Positions 1-8,527 of a stretch of DNA of 64,000 nt are shown piece by piece. Position numbers and translations under genes: made by a program. The stretch comes from Sulfuricystis sp964478415 (lineage in GTDB: Bacteria > Pseudomonadota > Gammaproteobacteria > Burkholderiales > Rhodocyclaceae): NCBI GenBank assembly GCA_964478415.1, contig CAYZII010000001.1:15703-79702 (forward strand), read 5' to 3'. The notes below the pieces were generated by a model that was not told where the DNA came from, ran no database searches, and was given only the letters and a program-made list of their open reading frames with translations. How positions within the stretch are numbered: the first letter of the stretch is position 1; each line of letters starts with the position of its first letter.

Positions 1-11
1 AAAAGGGGGAG
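1..11 (+). promoter_or_regulatory. ribosome binding site of mraZ
   Basis: A purine-rich AGGGGGAG stretch ends four bases before the GTG at position 15. It supports that GTG as the start of the first gene. The promoter, where MraZ would be expected to bind its own operon, lies upstream of the window. Confidence 0.7.
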
Positions 12-14
12 CTG

Positions 15-464
15 GTGTTCCAAGGCGCGGCGCAACTCAGTCTGGATGCGAAAGGTCGGCTGGCGATCCCCGCCCGGCATCGCGAGGGGTTGCTGACTGC
101 CGGCGCCGGCCGGCTGGTGCTGACCGCCCATCCGCATCGCTGCCTGCTGCTTTACCCGGAGCCCGCCTGGCAGCCGATCCGAGACAAGATCCTCGCCGCC
201 CCAAGCTTCGATCCGCGTTCCGCGGCGCTCAAGCGCATCCTTGTCGGCAATGCGCGCGAGTGCGAACTCGATGCCGCCGGCCGCATTCTGATCGCACCGG
301 AGTTGCGCGAAACCGCCGAATTCGACAAACAGGTGTGGCTCGTCGGCATGGGCTCCCATTTCGAGATCTGGTCTGATGCCGGCTGGCGGCGTCAGCATGA
401 AACCGCCTTCGAGGCCTTGGGCGGCAGCGAACCGCCACCCGGTTTCGAGGACATTTCGTTGTGA
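15..464 (+). CDS. mraZ: MraZ, transcriptional regulator of the division and cell wall cluster
   Basis: 149-residue MraZ, a ring-forming DNA-binding protein that represses its own dcw operon in species where it has been studied. Two SpoVT/AbrB-like halves are visible, each with the family DxxGR signature: DAKGRLAIPARHRE near residue 11 and DAAGRILIAPELRE near residue 85. Length is normal. The start is GTG, supported by a strong ribosome binding site. It opens a tightly packed cluster, with rsmH starting nine bases after its stop, which is the classic mraZ-rsmH order. The operator upstream cannot be seen. Confidence 0.96.
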   Translation: MFQGAAQLSLDAKGRLAIPARHREGLLTAGAGRLVLTAHPHRCLLLYPEPAWQPIRDKILAAPSFDPRSAALKRILVGNARECELDAAGRILIAPELRETAEFDKQVWLVGMGSHFEIWSDAGWRRQHETAFEALGGSEPPPGFEDISL

Positions 465-473
465 TCCCGGGCG

Positions 474-1406
474 ATGAACGACGCGACCTTTCCGGCACAC
501 CAGCCGGTGCTGCTGCGCGAGGCCATCGCGGCATTGAGCATCGAGCCCGCTGGCACGTATCTCGATGCGACGTTCGGGCGTGGTGGCCACAGCCGCGCGA
601 TCCTCGCGCAACTGGGACCGCAGGGACGACTGATTGCGCTGGATCGCGATCCGGCGGCGGTTGCCGCCGGCCAGACCATGACCGACCCACGCTTGACGCT
701 CGTCCATGCCGCGTTCAGGCGCCTGAGCGAAGTGCTGGATGGCCTGGGAGTCACGTCAGTCGATGGGATTTTGTTCGATCTGGGTGTCTCTTCGCCGCAG
801 TTGGACGATCCAGCACGCGGCATCAGTTTTCGTTTCGATGCGCCGCTCGACATGCGCATGGATACGACGCAAGGGGAAACCGCGGCGGACTTTCTGGCGC
901 GGGCCGATCAATCGGAAATCGAGGAGGTGATTCGTGAGTATGGCGAAGAACGGTTTGCTCATGCGCTTGCAAAGGCGATTGTTGCTGCTCGGCGCCGGCA
1001 ACGTATTTCATCCACAGGAGAACTTGCCGCGCTCGTGGCGCAGGTCGTGCGCACGCGCGAGCCAGGCCAGCATCCGGCGACGCGCACCTTCCAGGCTCTA
1101 CGGATTCACGTCAATCGGGAGCTTGAGGAGCTCTCGCTAGCACTGCCGCAGGCGCTCGACCGTCTACGGCCAGGTGGGAGATTGGTCGTGATCAGTTTTC
1201 ATTCGCTCGAGGACCGCATCGTCAAACGCTTTCTGCGCGGGCAGGCACAGCCGCCCTTACCGCCGAAAGAGGTGCCGCTCACCAGCGCAGAACTTCCGCG
1301 GCCGACGCTGCGCCTGATCGGTAAGCCGCAGCGCGCTAGTGCCCAGGAAATCGCCGCCAACCCACGGGCACGCAGCGCGGTGATGCGCGTCGCGGAGAAG
1401 CTGTGA
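474..1406 (+). CDS. rsmH: 16S rRNA (cytosine(1402)-N(4))-methyltransferase RsmH
   Basis: 310 residues, the usual size for RsmH (MraW), which methylates N4 of C1402 in 16S rRNA using S-adenosylmethionine. The SAM-binding motif DATFGRGGHSRAIL lies near residues 31-44. GILFDLGVSSPQLD and the C-terminal VISFHSLEDRIVKRF are family signatures. It sits between mraZ and ftsL as in most proteobacteria, and its TGA overlaps the start of ftsL, so the two are probably translationally coupled. Confidence 0.97.
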   Translation: MNDATFPAHQPVLLREAIAALSIEPAGTYLDATFGRGGHSRAILAQLGPQGRLIALDRDPAAVAAGQTMTDPRLTLVHAAFRRLSEVLDGLGVTSVDGILFDLGVSSPQLDDPARGISFRFDAPLDMRMDTTQGETAADFLARADQSEIEEVIREYGEERFAHALAKAIVAARRRQRISSTGELAALVAQVVRTREPGQHPATRTFQALRIHVNRELEELSLALPQALDRLRPGGRLVVISFHSLEDRIVKRFLRGQAQPPLPPKEVPLTSAELPRPTLRLIGKPQRASAQEIAANPRARSAVMRVAEKL

Positions 1407-1666
1407 TGGCGCGAGTAAACCTCGTCTTGCTGCTCGCCGTGCTCGTGTCGGCACTGGCGGTAGTCTCCAGCAACCACCGCGCCCGCAAGCTCGTCACGGC
1501 GCTGGAACGCGAACAGGAACGGATGCGCGCGCTCGAGGTCGAATGGGGCCAACTGCAACTCGAACAGAGCACTTGGGCCGCGCATGCGCGTGTCGAACAG
1601 ATCGCCCGCGACAGGCTTGGCATGCATCCGCCCCGGCCGCAGCAGATTTTCAGCGTCAGCGAATGA
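1406..1666 (+). CDS. ftsL: cell division protein FtsL
   Basis: Small bitopic division protein of about 86 residues. It has a hydrophobic membrane segment near the N-terminus (VNLVLLLAVLVSALAVVSS), then a charged heptad-like periplasmic coiled coil, and ends in a region with RVEQIARDRLGM, typical of FtsL. FtsL joins FtsB and FtsQ in the divisome. GTG at 1403 and ATG at 1406 are both possible starts. I chose ATG, which overlaps the rsmH stop as TGATG. Its own TGA overlaps the ATG of ftsI. Confidence 0.9.
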   Translation: MARVNLVLLLAVLVSALAVVSSNHRARKLVTALEREQERMRALEVEWGQLQLEQSTWAAHARVEQIARDRLGMHPPRPQQIFSVSE

Positions 1667-3390
1667 AACTCGCCAGAAGTCCTCTCCTCGTCGACCGCCT
1701 GCCGATCTGGCGCGCCCGCTTGCTGCTGGGCCTGCTGCTCGCCGGTTTCGTCGCGTTGATCGGCCGGGCTTTTTACCTGCAGGGCATTCAGAAGGATTTC
1801 CTGATCGGCAAAGGTGAGGCGCGTTATGAGCGTGTGATCGAAATGCCGGCCACGCGTGGTCGCATCCTCGATCGCCACGGCACGGTGCTCGCGGTCTCGA
1901 CACCTGTGAAATCGGTCTGGGCCATCCCAGAGGATGCGCAGCTTTCACCCGCCGAGGCGCGCCAGCTCGCCGCACTGCTCGGCATCGAGGTACGTGAGCT
2001 GACGCGCAAGCTCGCCAGCGAGCGCGATTTCGTTTATCTGAAGCGCCAGATCCCGCCTGATCTCGCCGGTGAGATCGCCGCGTTGAAGCTGCCCGGCATC
2101 CATTTCCAAAACGAATATCGCCGCTACTATCCTGCTGGCGAAGTCACTGCGCACTTGCTCGGCTTTACTGGCGCGGAAGACCGCGGCCAGGAAGGCATCG
2201 AACTGGCCCTCGATGCGCTGCTCGCCGGCAAGCCGGGCAGCCGGCGCGTAATCAAGGATCGGCGCGGTCAGATCGTCGAGGACGTCGAATCGATCCACGC
2301 CCCGCAGGACGGGAAAGATGTCACGCTCTCCATCGATGCGAAGCTGCAATATCTCGCCTATTCGCATCTAAAACAGGCCGTTGCGGAACACCGCGCCAAG
2401 GCCGGTGGCATCGTGATGCTCGATGCGAAGACCGGCGAGATTCTCGCACTGGCCAACCTGCCCGCTTACAATCCGAACAACCGCAGCCGGCTCTCGGGTG
2501 CGCAATTGCGCAACCGCGCCTTTACCGATTCCTTCGAGCCGGGCTCGACCTTCAAGCCCTTCGCGGTCGCGCTCGCGCTCGAAAAAGGGCAGGTGCGTTT
2601 CGACACGCCGATCCAGACCTCGCCCGGCAAACTCGCGATCGGCCCGGCGACGATCCACGACGCGCACCCCCACGGCGTGCTGACGGTGGCGCAGGTGATC
2701 CAGAAGTCCTCCAACGTCGGAGTCTCGAAAATGGCCCTCGCCCTGCCGGCGCAGGAGATGTGGGCGATGTTCGACAAGCTCGGTTTCGGCCAGCCCACCC
2801 GCATCGGTTTTCCCGGCGAGGCTGGCGGCAGGCTGCGGCCCTGGAAATACTGGCGGCCGATCGAGCAGGCGACCATGTCGTATGGTCACGGCATTGCCGT
2901 GACGCTGATCCAGCTTGCGCGGGCCTATCAGGTGTTTGCACGCAACGGCGACCTGCTGCCGCTGTCTTTGACCCGCATCGAGGCGCCGCCCGCAGTCGGC
3001 CTGCGCGTGTTTTCCGAGCAGACCGCCAAGGAAATGCGCGCGATGTTGGAAATGGTGGTGCAACCCGGCGGGACGGCTACCAAGGCGCAAGTGCCTGGCT
3101 ATCGCGTCGCAGGCAAGACCGGTACCGCAGTGAAACTTGAAGGGGGCGAGTATGTCAATAAATATATTGCTGCTTTCGTCGGCTTTGCACCCGTCTCCGA
3201 TCCGCGTCTGATCGTCGCGGTAATGATCGATGAACCCTCGGCGGGCAAATACTATGGCGGCGAGGTCGCCGCGCCGGTGTTCGCCACAGTGACGGCTAGC
3301 GCCCTGCGTGCCCTCGGGATTCCGCCCGACGCTCCACCGCAGCTGATAACGGTGGCGAAAAGCGCACTGCCCGTGCAGGAGGAAATGTGA
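1663..3390 (+). CDS. ftsI: peptidoglycan D,D-transpeptidase FtsI (PBP3)
   Basis: 575-residue class B penicillin-binding protein that cross-links septal peptidoglycan. A short cytoplasmic tail and one membrane helix (residues about 18-40) precede the PBP dimerisation domain, which carries RGRILDRHG. The transpeptidase domain has the active-site STFK with Ser295, the SxN motif (Ser349-Ser-Asn351) and KTGT beginning at Lys485. An in-frame ATG exists at 1543, but the ATG at 1663 gives the normal N-terminus and forms an ATGA overlap with ftsL. The C-terminus looks complete, which matters because murE begins on its last bases. Confidence 0.97.
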   Translation: MKLARSPLLVDRLPIWRARLLLGLLLAGFVALIGRAFYLQGIQKDFLIGKGEARYERVIEMPATRGRILDRHGTVLAVSTPVKSVWAIPEDAQLSPAEARQLAALLGIEVRELTRKLASERDFVYLKRQIPPDLAGEIAALKLPGIHFQNEYRRYYPAGEVTAHLLGFTGAEDRGQEGIELALDALLAGKPGSRRVIKDRRGQIVEDVESIHAPQDGKDVTLSIDAKLQYLAYSHLKQAVAEHRAKAGGIVMLDAKTGEILALANLPAYNPNNRSRLSGAQLRNRAFTDSFEPGSTFKPFAVALALEKGQVRFDTPIQTSPGKLAIGPATIHDAHPHGVLTVAQVIQKSSNVGVSKMALALPAQEMWAMFDKLGFGQPTRIGFPGEAGGRLRPWKYWRPIEQATMSYGHGIAVTLIQLARAYQVFARNGDLLPLSLTRIEAPPAVGLRVFSEQTAKEMRAMLEMVVQPGGTATKAQVPGYRVAGKTGTAVKLEGGEYVNKYIAAFVGFAPVSDPRLIVAVMIDEPSAGKYYGGEVAAPVFATVTASALRALGIPPDAPPQLITVAKSALPVQEEM

Positions 3391-4613
3391 TCCAACCCGA
3401 TTTCATCGTTGGCGTCACCGGCACCAATGGCAAGACGTCGGTGACGCAATGGATCGCCCAGGTGCTGACTTCGCTCGGGCGCAAGTGCGCGATCGTCGGC
3501 ACCCTCGGCAATGGCTTTCCCGGCGCGCTCGTGGCCGGGCCGAACACGACACCGGGCGCCCATGTGCTGCGCGAATTTTTGCCGGCGAGCGTGCGCCAGG
3601 GGGCTGTCGCCTGTGCGATGGAAGTCTCCTCGATCGGTCTGCACCAGAACCGCGTCGCCGACGTTCGTTTTACTGTCGCTGTACTGACCAATCTGACGCG
3701 CGACCATCTCGAATACCACGGCACGATGGAAACCTATGCCGCCGAGAAGGCGAAACTGTTCGGCTGGCCGGGTCTGAAATACGCGGTACTGAACCTCGAC
3801 GATCCCTTTGGCCGCAAACTTGCCGCCGATCTGCACGGCAAAACCCCGGCGATCGGCTACACGCTGCACGACGAAACCGGCGCCGACCGCGTGCTACGTG
3901 CGACCGAGATCGAAGAGACCACGCAAGGCATTGCCTTCACGGTCGATGGCGTTCGTTTTAGGGCGCCGGTGATCGGCCGCTTCAACGTCGCCAATCTGCT
4001 CGCCGTGATCGGCGCCCTGCTCGCTGGCGGCGAGGCGCTGCCAAACATCGCCGCCGCCTTGCGGCACATCGTTGCGCCGCCCGGCCGCATGCAGCCGGTG
4101 GGTGGGGACGACTCACCACTGGTGATCATCGATTACGCCCACTCGCCGGATGCACTGGAAAAGGTGTTGCAAACCCTGCAGCCGACCGCAAAGGCACGCG
4201 GTGGCAAACTGATCTGCGTTTTCGGCTGCGGCGGTGAGCGCGATCCCGGCAAGCGTCCGCAGATGGGCGCGATCGCCGAGCGTCTGGCGGACGAGGTGGT
4301 CGTCACCAGCGACAATCCGCGCGGCGAGAATCCCCAGACGATCATCGACCAGATCGTCGCCGGCATGCAGCGAAAGCCAAGAGTGGAGCCCGACCGGGAA
4401 CGCGCGATTCAAGCGACCATCGCCACCGCCGACCACCGCGACGTGATCCTGCTCGCCGGCAAAGGGCACGAGCCTTACCAGGAAATCGCCGGGCAGCGTC
4501 TGCCGTTCTCCGATCTTGGTGTCGCCGAAAAGGCGCTCGCCGAACGACGGCTGGATGCCGAGGGCATCGCCGGACGATCCGGGCAGACGATCGAGGAGGA
4601 ACAGCGATGCTGA
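3387..4613 (+). CDS. murE: MurE, UDP-MurNAc-tripeptide synthetase lacking the N-terminal domain
   Basis: MurE adds meso-diaminopimelate to UDP-MurNAc-L-Ala-D-Glu. Only 408 residues are present; the family usually has about 480-500. The ATP-binding loop GTNGKTS lies at residues 12-18, whereas it is normally near residue 110, so the N-terminal UDP-binding Rossmann-like domain is missing. The central ATPase domain and C-terminal domain look complete: EVSSIGLHQ, a KAKLF segment that supplies the usual carbamylated lysine, and DNPR at 309-312, the signature for meso-DAP. The GTG start overlaps the ftsI stop, and the same frame meets TAG at 3297-3299, so domain 1 cannot be encoded upstream. Function could be retained, altered or lost. 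Confidence 0.85.
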   Translation: MIQPDFIVGVTGTNGKTSVTQWIAQVLTSLGRKCAIVGTLGNGFPGALVAGPNTTPGAHVLREFLPASVRQGAVACAMEVSSIGLHQNRVADVRFTVAVLTNLTRDHLEYHGTMETYAAEKAKLFGWPGLKYAVLNLDDPFGRKLAADLHGKTPAIGYTLHDETGADRVLRATEIEETTQGIAFTVDGVRFRAPVIGRFNVANLLAVIGALLAGGEALPNIAAALRHIVAPPGRMQPVGGDDSPLVIIDYAHSPDALEKVLQTLQPTAKARGGKLICVFGCGGERDPGKRPQMGAIAERLADEVVVTSDNPRGENPQTIIDQIVAGMQRKPRVEPDRERAIQATIATADHRDVILLAGKGHEPYQEIAGQRLPFSDLGVAEKALAERRLDAEGIAGRSGQTIEEEQRC

Positions 4614-5983
4614 GTTTGTCTACTGCCGCCCTGCTCCTCAACGGCATTCAGACCGGCCGGGATGTCGAATTCACCAGCGTCGGCACCGATTCGCGCGCCG
4701 TCACACCCGGGATGCTGTTCGTCGCACTCAAGGGCGAGCGCTTCGACGGTCACGATTACGTCGAACAGGCGCTCTCCAGTGGCGCCAGCGCGGCGCTGGT
4801 GCGCAGCGACTGGGCTGAACAGCATGCCGATCTGCCGCTGATCGGCGTTGCCGACCCGCGTCGTGCCTTGGGAACGCTCGCCGCCCATTGGCGCAGCCGT
4901 TTCCATCTCCCGGTGATCGCGATCACCGGCAGCAACGGCAAGACCACGGTCAAGGAAATGTGCGCCTCGATTCTGCGCGCCGATTTCGGCCAACACGCGG
5001 TGCTGGCAACATCCGGCAACCTGAACAACGACATTGGCGTGCCGCTGACTCTGCTTAGGCTCCATGCGCCTCACCGCGCGGCTGTCATCGAGATGGGCAT
5101 GAATCACCTTGGCGAGATCGCCTATCTGACGCACATCACCCAGCCGACGGTGGCCGTCGTCACCAATGCCCAGCGCGCCCATCTCGGCGGGTTGGGTTCG
5201 CTCGCCGAGATCGCCAAGGCGAAGGGTGAGATTTTCTCTGGGCTGGGCAGCGATGGGGTGGCAGTGATCAATGCCGATGATCCGTACGCCGAGTACTGGT
5301 GCCGCCTCAATCGTGGGCGCACCATCGTCACGTTCGGCTTCGATCCGCGGGCCACCGTGCATGGCCGCTGGCAGCCAGCGCTTTCCGGTGGTGAGTTAGA
5401 CCTCGTCACTCCGCAGGAAGAAGCCCGGATCGCACTGCCGCTGCCTGGGGAACACAATGGCCACAACGCGCTCGCCGCCGCCGCCGCCTGCTATGCCATC
5501 GGCGTACCGTTCGCGCCGATCGTGCGTGGCCTGACCCATTACCGCGGCATCGCCGGCAGGCTGCAAATGCGTCGCGGTTGGCAAGGCGCCTGTGTGATCG
5601 ACGACAGCTACAACGCCAATCCCGATTCGATGCGCGCCGCGATCGACGTGCTCGCCGCGCAGCCCGGTCGACGCATCCTAGTGATGGGCGACATGGGCGA
5701 GGTCGGCGAAGCGGCCGTCCAGTTGCACGGCGAGATCGGCGGCTATGCGAAGAGTCATGGCATCGAGGCGCTGTTCGCGCTCGGCGAGAAAAGCCTTGCC
5801 GCGGTGCATGATTTCGGCAGCGGCGCACGTCATTTCTCACATCCGGATGCACTGGTGCACGCGCTGCAGGCCGAGATGGACGCGCAGACCACGGTGCTCG
5901 TCAAGGGCTCGCGTTTCATGCGGATGGAACGCATCGTCGCACGCATCGTCGCCGAGGCGCAAGGAGAGCACGATGCTGCTTGA
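4607..5983 (+). CDS. murF: UDP-N-acetylmuramoyl-tripeptide--D-alanyl-D-alanine ligase MurF
   Basis: 458 residues, normal for MurF, which adds D-Ala-D-Ala to the UDP-MurNAc-tripeptide in the cytoplasm. Unlike its neighbour MurE it keeps the N-terminal substrate-binding domain (TDSRAVTPGMLFVALKGE, residues about 28-45). The P-loop ITGSNGKTTVKEM lies near residue 105 and the C-terminal domain has DDSYNANPDSM. The ATG overlaps the murE stop by seven bases and is preceded by GAGGAA. Its last 11 bases overlap mraY. Confidence 0.97.
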   Translation: MLSLSTAALLLNGIQTGRDVEFTSVGTDSRAVTPGMLFVALKGERFDGHDYVEQALSSGASAALVRSDWAEQHADLPLIGVADPRRALGTLAAHWRSRFHLPVIAITGSNGKTTVKEMCASILRADFGQHAVLATSGNLNNDIGVPLTLLRLHAPHRAAVIEMGMNHLGEIAYLTHITQPTVAVVTNAQRAHLGGLGSLAEIAKAKGEIFSGLGSDGVAVINADDPYAEYWCRLNRGRTIVTFGFDPRATVHGRWQPALSGGELDLVTPQEEARIALPLPGEHNGHNALAAAAACYAIGVPFAPIVRGLTHYRGIAGRLQMRRGWQGACVIDDSYNANPDSMRAAIDVLAAQPGRRILVMGDMGEVGEAAVQLHGEIGGYAKSHGIEALFALGEKSLAAVHDFGSGARHFSHPDALVHALQAEMDAQTTVLVKGSRFMRMERIVARIVAEAQGEHDAA

Positions 5984-7142
5984 GTTGTTTCAGTGGCTGG
6001 CGCAGGACATCCGCGCCTTCAACGTCTTCAACTACATCACGTTGCGCGCGGTGCTGGCGACCCTGACGGCGCTGACCATTTCGTTCGTCCTCGGCCCGCG
6101 GGTGATCCGCTGGCTGACAGTGAAAAAGATCGGCCAGGCGGTGCGCCATGACGGCCCGCAAACCCATCTCGTCAAGGCCGGTACGCCGACGATGGGTGGC
6201 GCACTGATCCTTATTTCACTGGGTCTGGCCACGCTGCTGTGGGCGGATCTGTCCAACCGTTTCGTCTGGATCGTGCTGATCGTCACCTTCGGCTATGGCG
6301 CGATCGGCTGGGTGGACGACTGGCGCAAGGTCGTACATCGCAACCCGAAGGGGCTGTCGGCCAAGGCCAAGTTCTTCTGGCAGACGGTGATTGGCATCGT
6401 TGCCGCGCTGTGGGTCGCGTTTTCGATCTCCGCGCCGTCGAGCGAGAAAGCCTGGCAGCTGTTCCTGCAATGGGCCGGCAGCGGTTTTGGCACGACCCTG
6501 CCGATGCGCACCGATCTGATCGTGCCCTTCTTCAAAAGCATCTCTTATCCGCTCGGTATCGTCGGCTTCATCGTGCTTACCTATCTGGTCATCGTCGGTG
6601 CGAGCAACGCGGTGAACCTGACCGATGGTCTCGACGGCCTGGCGATCATGCCGACGGTGATGGTCGGCACCGCCCTCGGCATCTTCGCCTATGTCGCCGG
6701 CCATGCGGTGTTCGCGAAATACCTGCTGCTGCCTTATGTACCAGGCGCCGGCGAGCTGACGGTGTTTTGCGCCGCGCTGGCCGGGGCGGGGCTGGGTTTC
6801 CTGTGGTTCAACGCCTACCCCGCAGAAGTCTTCATGGGCGATGTCGGGGCACTCGCGCTCGGCGCCGCACTCGGCACCGTCGCGGTGATCGTGCGGCAGG
6901 AAATCGTCTTCTTCATCATGAGCGGCGTGTTCGTCGCCGAGACCGTCTCGGTGATGCTGCAGGTCGGCTGGTTCAAATTCACCAAGTGGAGGACCGGCAC
7001 CGGCCAGCGCATCCTGCTGATGGCGCCGCTCCATCACCACTTCGAACAGGTCGGCTGGAAGGAAACCCAGGTCGTCGTGCGCTTCTGGATCATCACCCTG
7101 CTGCTGGTGCTGATCGGTTTGTCTACGCTGAAAATCCGATGA
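5973..7142 (+). CDS. mraY: phospho-N-acetylmuramoyl-pentapeptide-transferase MraY
   Basis: 389-residue polytopic membrane enzyme that transfers phospho-MurNAc-pentapeptide from UDP to undecaprenyl phosphate, making lipid I. About ten hydrophobic helices can be picked out. Family motifs are GTPTMGG near residue 70, the catalytic aspartate segment NAVNLTDGLDGLA, the cytoplasmic NAYPAEVFMGDVGAL, and MAPLHHHFE near the C-terminus. The frame is open further upstream, but the ATG at 5973 after AAGGAGAG gives the standard N-terminus. The stop overlaps the murD ATG. Confidence 0.97.
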   Translation: MLLELFQWLAQDIRAFNVFNYITLRAVLATLTALTISFVLGPRVIRWLTVKKIGQAVRHDGPQTHLVKAGTPTMGGALILISLGLATLLWADLSNRFVWIVLIVTFGYGAIGWVDDWRKVVHRNPKGLSAKAKFFWQTVIGIVAALWVAFSISAPSSEKAWQLFLQWAGSGFGTTLPMRTDLIVPFFKSISYPLGIVGFIVLTYLVIVGASNAVNLTDGLDGLAIMPTVMVGTALGIFAYVAGHAVFAKYLLLPYVPGAGELTVFCAALAGAGLGFLWFNAYPAEVFMGDVGALALGAALGTVAVIVRQEIVFFIMSGVFVAETVSVMLQVGWFKFTKWRTGTGQRILLMAPLHHHFEQVGWKETQVVVRFWIITLLLVLIGLSTLKIR

Positions 7143-8527
7143 ACCTCGCTGGCAAACACATGCTGATCATGGGCCTGGGCGAATCGGGGCTGGCCAGTGC
7201 GCGCTGGTGCGCGCGGCAGGGCGCGCGGCTGCGTGTCGTCGATTCGCGCGCAGCCCCACCCGGGCTGGATGCCTTGATGTGCCGTGTCGCCAGCGCAGAA
7301 TTTCATTGCCAGCCCCTCGACGAGCGCTTCGACAAGGCATTGCTCGACGGCATCGACCTGCTCGTCCTCTCGCCGGGTCTTTCTCCCGGTCTGCTGCCGG
7401 TGATCCATGCCCGGGCACGGGGCATCCCGGTAGTCGGCGAAATCGAGCTGTTCGCCCTGGCATTGCGCGCCTTGAAGCAACATGTCCCGCTGCTGGCGAT
7501 CACTGGCACCAATGGCAAGACGACGACCACGGCGCTGACCGGCCATTTGATCGCCTCGACCGGCCGACGGGTCGCCGTCGCGGGCAACATCTCGCCTGCG
7601 GCGCTCGATGCGCTGATGGCGCACCTCGATCGTGGCGCGCTGCCCGAAGCCTGGGTGCTGGAGTTGTCGAGTTTCCAGCTCGAAACCACGCTTTCTCTCG
7701 ATGCCACCGCGGCGACGGTACTGAACATCTCCGATGATCATCTCGACCGCTATATCGATCTCGACGATTACGCGGCTGCGAAGGCGCGCATCTTTCGCGG
7801 CAGCGGTGTGCAGGTGCTCAACCGAGACGATGCGCGCGTCAGACGCATGGCGCTTCCCGGCCGCAGACTGATCACGTTCGGCCTCGCTGCGCCCGCCGAC
7901 AGCGACGATTTCGGCTTGCGGGAAAACCGCGGCGAAGCGTGGCTGGTGCACGGCGATCGTTTCCTGCTACCGGCATCGCAACTGCCGCTCGCCGGCCGGC
8001 ACAACGCCGCGAATGCGTTGGCCGCGCTCGCGCTGTGCCATGCGATCGGGCTCGATCCGGTCAGCCTGCTCCCTGCCCTGCGCGCCTTCCAGGGGCTGCC
8101 TCATCGCGTCGAAAAAGTTGCCACACTCGGTGGGGTCACCTATTACGACGATTCGAAGGGCACCAACGTCGGCGCGACGGTGGCGGCACTCGAAGGATTG
8201 GGCGTGAAATCGGTGGTGATCCTCGGCGGTGATGGCAAAGGCCAGGATTTCTCGCCGCTCAAAGCCGCGCTGGCGGCCCATGCGCGTGCCGCGGTGCTGA
8301 TCGGCCGGGATGCGCCGTTGATTCGTGCCGCGATCGACGGCTGCGGTATCCCGGTGCTCGAAGCGGCCGACATGGCGCAAGCCGTCACGGACGCTGCCCA
8401 CCTTGCCCAGCCGGGCGATGCGGTGCTGCTCTCGCCGGCCTGCGCCAGTTTCGACATGTTCCGAAACTACGCGCACCGCGCCGAAGTGTTCCGCGCAGCG
8501 GTTGCCAGCCTGGGGACGGCAACATGA
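7139..8527 (+). CDS. murD: UDP-N-acetylmuramoylalanine--D-glutamate ligase MurD
   Basis: 462 residues, a complete three-domain Mur ligase that adds D-glutamate to UDP-MurNAc-L-Ala. The N-terminal domain begins MNLAGKHMLIMGLGESG. The P-loop AITGTNGKTTTTAL is near residue 120 and SSFQLE and NISDDHLDRY follow. The C-terminal domain carries YYDDSKGTN. The ATG overlaps the mraY TGA (ATGA), and its own TGA overlaps the ftsW ATG. The frame is open for 300 codons upstream, but that part is antisense-like shadow of mraY. Confidence 0.97.
   Translation: MNLAGKHMLIMGLGESGLASARWCARQGARLRVVDSRAAPPGLDALMCRVASAEFHCQPLDERFDKALLDGIDLLVLSPGLSPGLLPVIHARARGIPVVGEIELFALALRALKQHVPLLAITGTNGKTTTTALTGHLIASTGRRVAVAGNISPAALDALMAHLDRGALPEAWVLELSSFQLETTLSLDATAATVLNISDDHLDRYIDLDDYAAAKARIFRGSGVQVLNRDDARVRRMALPGRRLITFGLAAPADSDDFGLRENRGEAWLVHGDRFLLPASQLPLAGRHNAANALAALALCHAIGLDPVSLLPALRAFQGLPHRVEKVATLGGVTYYDDSKGTNVGATVAALEGLGVKSVVILGGDGKGQDFSPLKAALAAHARAAVLIGRDAPLIRAAIDGCGIPVLEAADMAQAVTDAAHLAQPGDAVLLSPACASFDMFRNYAHRAEVFRAAVASLGTAT

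Noticed and set aside
3141..3386. A hidden upstream or frameshifted domain 1 for murE
   Set aside because: The frame has TAG at 3297-3299 and the region is needed for the conserved end of FtsI. No frame shows MurE domain 1 motifs.
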